Below are positions 57,707 through 64,000 of a DNA stretch of 64,000 nucleotides, in pieces. Numbering within the stretch: position 1 is the first letter of the stretch; every line of letters starts with the position of its first letter. Made by a program: the position numbers and the translations under genes. The stretch comes from Climacium dendroides (taxonomy: Eukaryota; Streptophyta; Bryopsida; Hypnales; Climaciaceae), in NCBI GenBank assembly GCA_950106755.1, contig OX467084.1, positions 29,453,213 to 29,517,212 on the forward strand, given 5' to 3'. The notes under the pieces were generated by a model. The model saw only the letters and a program-made list of their open reading frames with translations, was not told where the DNA came from and ran no database searches.

Positions 57707-60471
57707 TCAAAGTTGCCCAGGCAATTTCCCAACATCAAACAACGTGTGGGCTAGAAATCTGTTCTTGTTGACGACCAGAGGTATCATGAACCAATCCCTG
57801 AAAATATCCAGAATCGTCCAACCTGTTTGCATCATAGATCCTATTCGATATGAACGAGCCGTAATGAAATTTGTTCTCTCATGCCGTTCCAATTGAAACT
57901 CCAGAAGCGCCTGATGTATTCTTTCATGCTCTGTAGCCTTGGGACCTTCCGTGGGGTTCTTCAGTGCAGTGTACAGTTTCTGCGTCAGGACAACTGCATC
58001 TTCCAAGGCCATGCACCCACCTTGCCCCATGTTGGGAGTCGTAGGGTGAGCAGCATCACCTGCGATGTCACATTCAGATTTCATAAGATGACGTGAAAAC
58101 AAAAAATGGCGTAGAGAAAATTGCGAAATTATTCAATTTCTTGGAATACCATTGAGAATGATATGTTTTTTTTAATACTACCTCTGTTTTTGAAAAAGAC
58201 CCGTGTTTCCTTCGTAAAATAAAAAGGAAACACAGGTCATTTTCAGAAACAGAGGGAGTAAATGATTACAAGAATATATGTACCTGCGACTGTGAGGCCA
58301 CCCACAACGAGGGATTCCGGATTTGTATTCAATCGGTGACGGTGGCTAGACTTGGAAATGCTCTCAGGGGGAGTGTTTTTGATGATGATGGGCATGTTGG
58401 TTGCTGGGAATGACGTTTTGATGATTTGCAACGCTTCTTCCTTTAGCTGCTCTTGATTGACGTCCCGCCATCCTTGGGTAGCAGAATTTCATGTGGTCAT
58501 AATATGTGGTCAAAGGCATGTTACAGAACACCCATTTCTATACAAAGCAAAAGTCAGCATACTCTAGAAAATGAGATGTTGATCCCGAAAGAACAGAGAT
58601 TTCATGGTTTTAACATGAACAATTTGATTGTGCAGTTTGGACAGGAAGCGTAAGCTTAACAATGGAAGTGCTTACCTTGGGATGGATCGTTCCAGGTAAG
58701 GAACCAAAAAACTTTGGTTCGGCTTGAAGGGAGATACGCAGTGCGCATTCCTTTCCCCACGAATAGTTGAGCTTTGTCTTCAAACTTGTGACCATCTGGA
58801 AAGATTGCCATTCCTCGGACACCAACTTGGCCCACAAGTTGTGCTTTCTGGAGCCCCATCCAAGATGCTATGCAAGAATTTATACCATCAAACCCAACAA
58901 CAACCTGAGAAGCTCACAGAAGCATAACCTTTAGTGAATACAGTGCTAGAGCTCACCCTTCATGGATAGTTCCCTTTTTGCAAGTATCAATTTTGTAAGA
59001 AAGGAATCACTTGCACATATGGGCTTTTTTCCTCTTGGAGTATGACACCATCTACTTAATGTTCGGAGGACAATTCTTAAAGAAAGTAGCATTCCATGAT
59101 TCCTTGTATTAGAAAAAAACGCCATTTTAAGTTAAGTAAAGCCGAACTGCAAGACTTCAGAAGAGCAAAGTATGCAAGACTTTTCAAGGCAGCCGTAAGT
59201 TGAAAACGAAGGTGCTCATCTTGAGAGACAAATCACCTTGGCAGTGTAGGTTGAGCCATTTTGGAGTTCAACTTTGGTGAAACCTACTCTGGTTTCTGAT
59301 TTCTTGATACCAGTCACCTGTGAGTTGAATCGAATTGTCCCTTCTGGTAACTCTCCAGCAATAACCTCAAGAAGAACTTTTCGTTCCACAGCTCGCAATT
59401 CATGTGGCCTGTTTCAGGAAATAAATTCTTCAAAAAACTACCCATCTTCAGCGATGACTTCAACGGTGTCTACATCATCATAATTGCAAACTTGCATAGT
59501 CATCCGTGACAAAGAACAGCTATTCAAGAAATTTTAGAAATAATCATTGGGAGATTTCCCCAAGATTCACCTTAATTAGTTGCCATCTCCAAATGACTGA
59601 TGCCCCAAAATGACTGAAAGTCAAATTTAACCAAAAGGGTACTCCTTATATTTGAACATAATGCAGTTTTAAAGACCTTACCCTCCTTCACAATCAGCGA
59701 ACACCACTTTTGTTAAGCTTTTTCCTCGCACGTTTAATACTTCCCACCTGCAGTTAGAATGCATGTCAAGTGAACTCGATTTTGGACAGCTCGAACATCC
59801 TGCCTTCCCCAAAAGAATTGCAAGGTTTTTCTACATAACAAGACATGAAACATTGACACAACCAGTGTTCGCAAATGTTGCCAAATTTAGCAAAATGTGC
59901 TACTTACTCCAAAATAAATTTATGGCTAAAAGAAGTGACAATATCAGAGTGTTAGCAAAATTAGCAGTGTTCTTAGCAACAGATATAATCTAATTCTGAA
60001 AATCACATTTGAGACCGCTAGTCACAACCATGTAGTAAGTAGCACTTCGCCATACTGGAAGAACATACTCCAGAAGGTTGGTGAAACAGATTCGAAACTT
60101 TTCACCAACACCAAGAACATCAAGAACGCGGAATGCATTGGTCCAGAGACCGATGGCAGCGCCATCTGCTCTCACTTTGCTTGATCGCTCCAGAACGACA
60201 GCCTTCAGTCCAACCCTAAAGAAAATCACACCGAAACGTCGAAACTTAGTCGTACACCTAATCTTCCCCTGTACCATGGCCAGCAATGATGCAATCAAAA
60301 CTCAATGTATGTCTTTCAAATATTGCATTTGTGGCTCAAAGAGCTCCCGTGGAATGCAGTGTACCTGTGAAGAGCGAGGGCACAGGCAAGTCCTCCAATT
60401 CCACCACCCACAACAACGATTTCCTCCTCGTGGTGAACGCCATTTCCAGGTCGGCTTTCATTCGTATCCAT
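57707..60471 (-). CDS. FAD-dependent monooxygenase 1 (MO1/CTF2-like)
   Basis: Seven minus-strand exons: 60471-60365, 60215-60069, 59747-59682, 59408-59237, 58904-58676, 58472-58284 and 58059-57707. They join without a frame break into 420 residues, and all introns are GT-AG. The Rossmann FAD-binding motif VVVGGGIGG is at about 19-27, the DG motif (VVVGFDG) at about 165-171, and GDAAHPTTPNMGQGG, which contacts the FAD pyrophosphate and ribityl, begins at 304. This layout is that of group A aromatic-hydroxylase-like monooxygenases (salicylate hydroxylase/zeaxanthin epoxidase relatives, plant MO1/CTF2). The reaction would be NAD(P)H-dependent hydroxylation of an unknown small molecule. No transit peptide is evident. 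A telo-box cluster lies about 65 bp upstream, and a Stowaway MITE sits in intron 6. A paralogue lies just upstream. Confidence 0.88.
58178..58258. mobile_element. 81-bp Stowaway-like MITE in intron 6 of monooxygenase 1
   Basis: The ends are CTACCTCTGTTTTTG and the complement of CTCCCTCTGTTTCTG, matching the classic Stowaway CTCCCTC terminus. TA is duplicated at 58176-58177 and 58259-58260. The two halves pair over nearly the whole length. It makes up over a third of the 224-bp intron (58060-58283). Confidence 0.9.
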
Positions 60472-60533
60472 TCTAGCTACCTGTGACCGGTAATTGATGT
60501 GCCGATCGATCGAGAAGGGGCAGTACGTGATCC

Positions 60534-60555
60534 AAACCCTAAACCCTAAACCCTA
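60534..60555. promoter_or_regulatory. Telo-box cluster upstream of monooxygenase 1
   Basis: Three tandem AAACCCTA-type units lie about 65 bp upstream of the start codon, likely in the leader or core promoter. Telo-boxes in plant promoters bind Myb-like factors. Alternatively it is a small interstitial telomere repeat. Confidence 0.55.
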
Positions 60556-62226
60556 CATGGGTGAGATCAAAGGGGACTATCATGAATAATCAAACCTAAC
60601 TACACAACAATGCAATCAAACGCACAAAATACAGCGGAATGTAAGCCGCGGAAGCCAAGGGAATGGAATCATACAGTGTGAGTCTTTCGTCTGCAGCAGC
60701 ACACGGTCATGAGTGGGATACGGTCAAAGGATACAGTACCTGCGGTGTCAGTGTAAACATTTTTTTCTGCTTAGTTTCTAATTTTCATTCGGAAGTAAGG
60801 TAACCACGTCGATCTACTTGTAGCACCTTTTAATTTTGACACTCCAGAATCTTGTGCGAACGATGCATACATGTTGCTTTGAGAACAAACATCACCACAA
60901 CATCAACTACATCGAAAATAGTGATTGTCGGTATTGGATCGTACCAATTGATTGAACCTCTGTAGCATTCACAAAAGAATACTCAAATAAAGCATTTTCT
61001 AATGCGTTAGATTCGTTTTTGTTGTGGCTTGTCTTTCCTTGTAAACTTTGTTGTTGTAGGCGGCATGGGTGAAACCATTGCTTAGCCTTTTTTTGTGTTG
61101 TGAACACGATGAAGTGGGATTGATTATCCATATAGTTGTACCCAGATTGTTGTTCCCATTGGTGAGGCGCGTTTGTTGGTCACCATGAATTTGAAGTTTA
61201 GGAGTCAATTTTTCAGATGGTTTCAACTCGTGGTCTGGCCATCTCGTTTTATCCATCCGAGGCTCGTGAGTTCTTATCACCTACCTAAAACTTGACTCTT
61301 TAAAGCCACCAACAAGATAGGCCAATGATTTGCGCACGAGAATGTTTGACTCCGATTATTATCATTATAGTAGAAACTTTCACTCTCTGCTTTTAAGTGA
61401 ATTGTTGCAATTGGATGGTGAAGTTTTCGGATTCATCAATAATTGATATGAATTCTTTCACTCCCTTCAAAAATTGACGGTGATGTGAATGAGACGCAAA
61501 TAGTATCCTCTTGGATCATGAAATTATGGAATTGGAAATTTATGCTTATTCAATCATCAGCAACGAGGTGTATTCCGTGAAGGCTTCAACACAAGAACGG
61601 AATTCCTACCAGGCCATCTGAATGTGGCCATCAATTGAAGTGCTCAATATTAAACTCAATTCCCATCTCCCCATCTCTCCCGAATAGAATTGATTAAGGG
61701 AACTGCTCCTAGTTCTAATCGCTTTCCTTCTATGTATGAGAGCCTAGAGGCGCTTTTGGGTTCAAACACCTATTTTCAGTAGTTAAAAGATGCATAGATT
61801 TGTTCATATGATTTTAAAAAAATGCATAAGAAGGGAATCCTCTTTTGACTTTCAAGAAGATTCAATCAAAAAAGTAAGCAATTGGGTATTAGTAACAATG
61901 CTCAATTGCTTATTTGGACACATTTAAGTGTAGTTACCCTTCTGCCAATTCCACTTTGTTTGCGTAACATTCTTGAATGGACAACCTTGCATTCAAAATT
62001 TTCTACAGTAAAAGGGGCCTGCCTTGATCCATGGGAAACAAAGTGCAAGAATGTTCATGCCTTGAAGTTCAAGAATGTTCTGTGACTTAATTGATTAACT
62101 ACCGCCTCTTGTTATTCCTCTTAAAACATGGGACCAGGACTTCACTTGCCGAAATCCTAGCATAAGGGGAACAAGGCCAGGTGCACTGTCAGTGGTGCCG
62201 CGTTGTGTTTCAGTCCAACAATCAAG

Positions 62227-62247
62227 ACCCTAAACCCTAAACCCTAA
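62227..62247. repeat. Second telo-box run, just 3' of monooxygenase 2
   Basis: Three CCCTAAA units about 40 bp beyond the stop codon of the minus-strand monooxygenase 2. This is in the probable 3' UTR, an unusual place for a promoter motif. Confidence 0.6.
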
Positions 62248-62285
62248 GACCAAAACTATACCTGCATGGTCATGGCAAAACATGA

Positions 62286-63447
62286 CTACTCCAACGGTGG
62301 GGGTAAGGCTCCACAATCAAATTTGCTGCTACCCAACACCACCGAGGCCCGGAATACCACCGGCAAGGCCAGGTTATCTCTCACGAAGCAGACGAGCCTC
62401 CAGTCCCACGACAACAGCAACCCGAACATGAACGACTTCACCGTGAGCCGAAACGTGCGAGCCCATCGCTCCTTCTCGTAGTCCGTCAAGGCGGCCCCTA
62501 TTTGCCGTGACCGCATCGATGGCTCGCCTCCTTCTCGTTCTTCTCGGAGCGCCTGACACAGCTTTCGAGTCAAGACGACGGCGTCTTCCAACGACGTGCC
62601 CCCGCCTTGCGCCAAGTTGGGCGTCATGGGGTGGGCGGCGTCGCCTGCCAGGGTGATCCCCTGGGCGGCTTGGTGCGGGGTGAGCAAGGGGAGGGACCAG
62701 CGGTCGCGCAGACTGCTGCGGTTGAAGCCGTCCAGGGGGGTCCGCTGGATGCACTCTTGGATGTCGTGGGGCCACTCGCACATGTAATGTAGGGCTTCGG
62801 CCTTCACCTGGCTTGGGTCACTCAGTCGGGGAGGAACTGCATGGATGTCGAGCAGACATATTCTCTCTTAAGTTAGGCCAAAATAAATTCTTCAGTTAAG
62901 GTCTCTTTCCGTATCATCTTGCTGCTAGTTCTCCTTGATATACCAATTTCAAAAACTCAATTGGACCACCTTAGAATGCCACTCGTGCTACAACTATATT
63001 TTAGAAGGCGTAGAAGGCGTAAGAGATTTCATTATTTGGAACGATGAGGCTCAACGTGTTACTCTTTGTCTCCATTTCATTGGACACTTGAAATATCTAC
63101 ATTGTTGAATCGTTTCTGACTCTCACTCCTTTGGGTAGAGACAGTAACTACGAACTGCGTTGTGTATCGATCAAGGTTGCAGAAGGAAAGGGAAAGCGAA
63201 AGCGAACTCATTACTGACCTGAGGATGTAATGTTGAAAAGGACAAACCAGTACACTTTATTCTTGGACACTGGAACCAACCCTGCCCTCACGCCATGGCC
63301 TATAATCTGTTCCACCATGGACGCGAAATTATGCCCAGATGGGAACTCAGACAGTCCTCGGATTGCTATTTGTCCAACAGGTTGGGGGTCAGGTCGACCC
63401 ATCCACGAGGCTACGACCGAACGAGCTCCGTCACAGCCAACCAAGAC
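62286..63447 (-). CDS. FAD-dependent monooxygenase 2 (MO1/CTF2-like), C-terminal part
   Basis: Two minus-strand exons are in view, 63447-63219 and 62836-62286, about 259 residues of the C-terminal two-thirds. The first begins VLVGCDGARSVVASWMG, the DG motif, and is exactly 229 nt like exon 5 of monooxygenase 1. The second carries GDAAHPMTPNLAQGGGTSLED and the C-terminal helices. Exons 6 and 7 of the paralogue are fused here with no intron. No upstream exon (GxGxxG Rossmann part) can be found between 63448 and 64000, so it must lie beyond the window or be lost. The last exon is markedly GC-rich at third positions, unlike monooxygenase 1. Phase and motifs are intact, so it looks functional, but completeness cannot be judged. 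Confidence 0.82.
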
Positions 63448-64000
63448 CTGCCACAATTCCAGGTAGCCCAAATAACATTATCGACAACCTTTCTTTGCAA
63501 CAAAATTACAAAAACATAACACACCTGAGTCTTTTTTCCTATCACAGTCGTACGAAAGATCAAAAATTCTTTCTACGGTACCCTTGTCCGTCATTGAATT
63601 CAAGTTTTTCTGTTTGCCCCTCCCGCTACACAAGTTGGAGGTTGAAGACTCAACAATGAAAATCTTCTTCCTGGAATAGAAACGGATGCCGGATGGCGGG
63701 TTCAAGAATATTATGAATCAATCGGGACCCTGCTGGTGAGGTCCTAGTGGTAACACTAATTGAAATCTCTCCCCAAGAGTATAGAGGAGGGATATTCCTT
63801 TGTTTGGTGAAGTGTTACAGATTGAAGGTCTAACGGAAGAGACCTTGAATTACAGAATATTAAACACAAATTAATATGAGAACATATGAAGTTTGAAAAC
63901 GCAACCACTGCTATTTGATGCATAAAGCCGATCGGCACAAACAAATGTTCATAAGTGCCAGATGCAAATGGACATGACCAAGAAGGAACTCAACTTTATA
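63448..64000. other. Intron or upstream sequence of monooxygenase 2
   Basis: No sequence matching exons 1-4 of monooxygenase 1 could be read on the minus strand. Probably part of a long intron running off the right edge. Confidence 0.5.

Larger units (their letters stand above)
60472..62285. other. Spacer between the two monooxygenase genes
   Basis: It contains the promoter and leader of monooxygenase 1 (right to left) and the 3' region of monooxygenase 2. Telo-box runs occur near both borders. The open frames on the minus strand at 60907-61280 lack motifs. No further gene. Confidence 0.5.

Noticed and set aside
62374..62781. 135-codon Arg/Pro/His-rich minus-strand frame
   Set aside because: Shifted-frame shadow of the GC-rich last exon of monooxygenase 2.

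Overview
The window looks like nuclear DNA of a land plant. The genes are split by GT-AG introns, the intergenic DNA is very AT-rich, and telomere-type AAACCCTA runs occur near two genes. MITE, CACTA-, Mutator- and Helitron-like elements are abundant. The families present (SINA-like RING E3 ligases, carbonyl-reductase-like SDRs, MO1/CTF2-like FAD monooxygenases) fit a plant. The mix suggests a non-seed plant such as a moss or lycophyte, but I cannot identify the species and that is an inference. All gene models were built by eye from open frames, splice sites and family motifs, with no transcript or database evidence.

Layout. (1) 2.5-26 kb is an immunity/ubiquitin-flavoured cluster. It holds three paralogous SINA-like E3 genes (3102-4210 +, 14354-15532 -, 24392-26000 +). 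All three split the RING finger with a phase-0 intron directly before the third metal ligand. Among them lies a gene for a tandem-kinase protein (10364-13256 +): an MLKL-NTD/HeLo-like helical N-terminus, a degenerate first kinase and an intact second kinase. (2) 26-49 kb has no convincing gene. It is a repeat landscape containing several members of a TTAA-bounded family of up to about 0.9 kb, a Helitron, two 236-bp Mutator-like MITEs, other TIR elements and microsatellites. (3) 49.7-52.2 kb holds one SDR gene with an 11-nt first coding exon. (4) 52-57.7 kb is again repeats, including two abutting Helitrons that each carry a nested CACTA-type foldback MITE. (5) 57.7-64 kb holds two minus-strand FAD monooxygenase paralogues in tandem. 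One is complete with seven exons; the other is cut by the right edge, lacks the last intron and is strikingly GC-rich in its last exon.

How the genes may work together. The E3 and kinase genes are tandem or interspersed paralogues, as is typical of fast-evolving stress or defence clusters. Physical linkage is all the sequence shows; a functional link between E3s and kinase is conjecture. The SDR and the monooxygenases are probably independent specialised-metabolism or redox genes.
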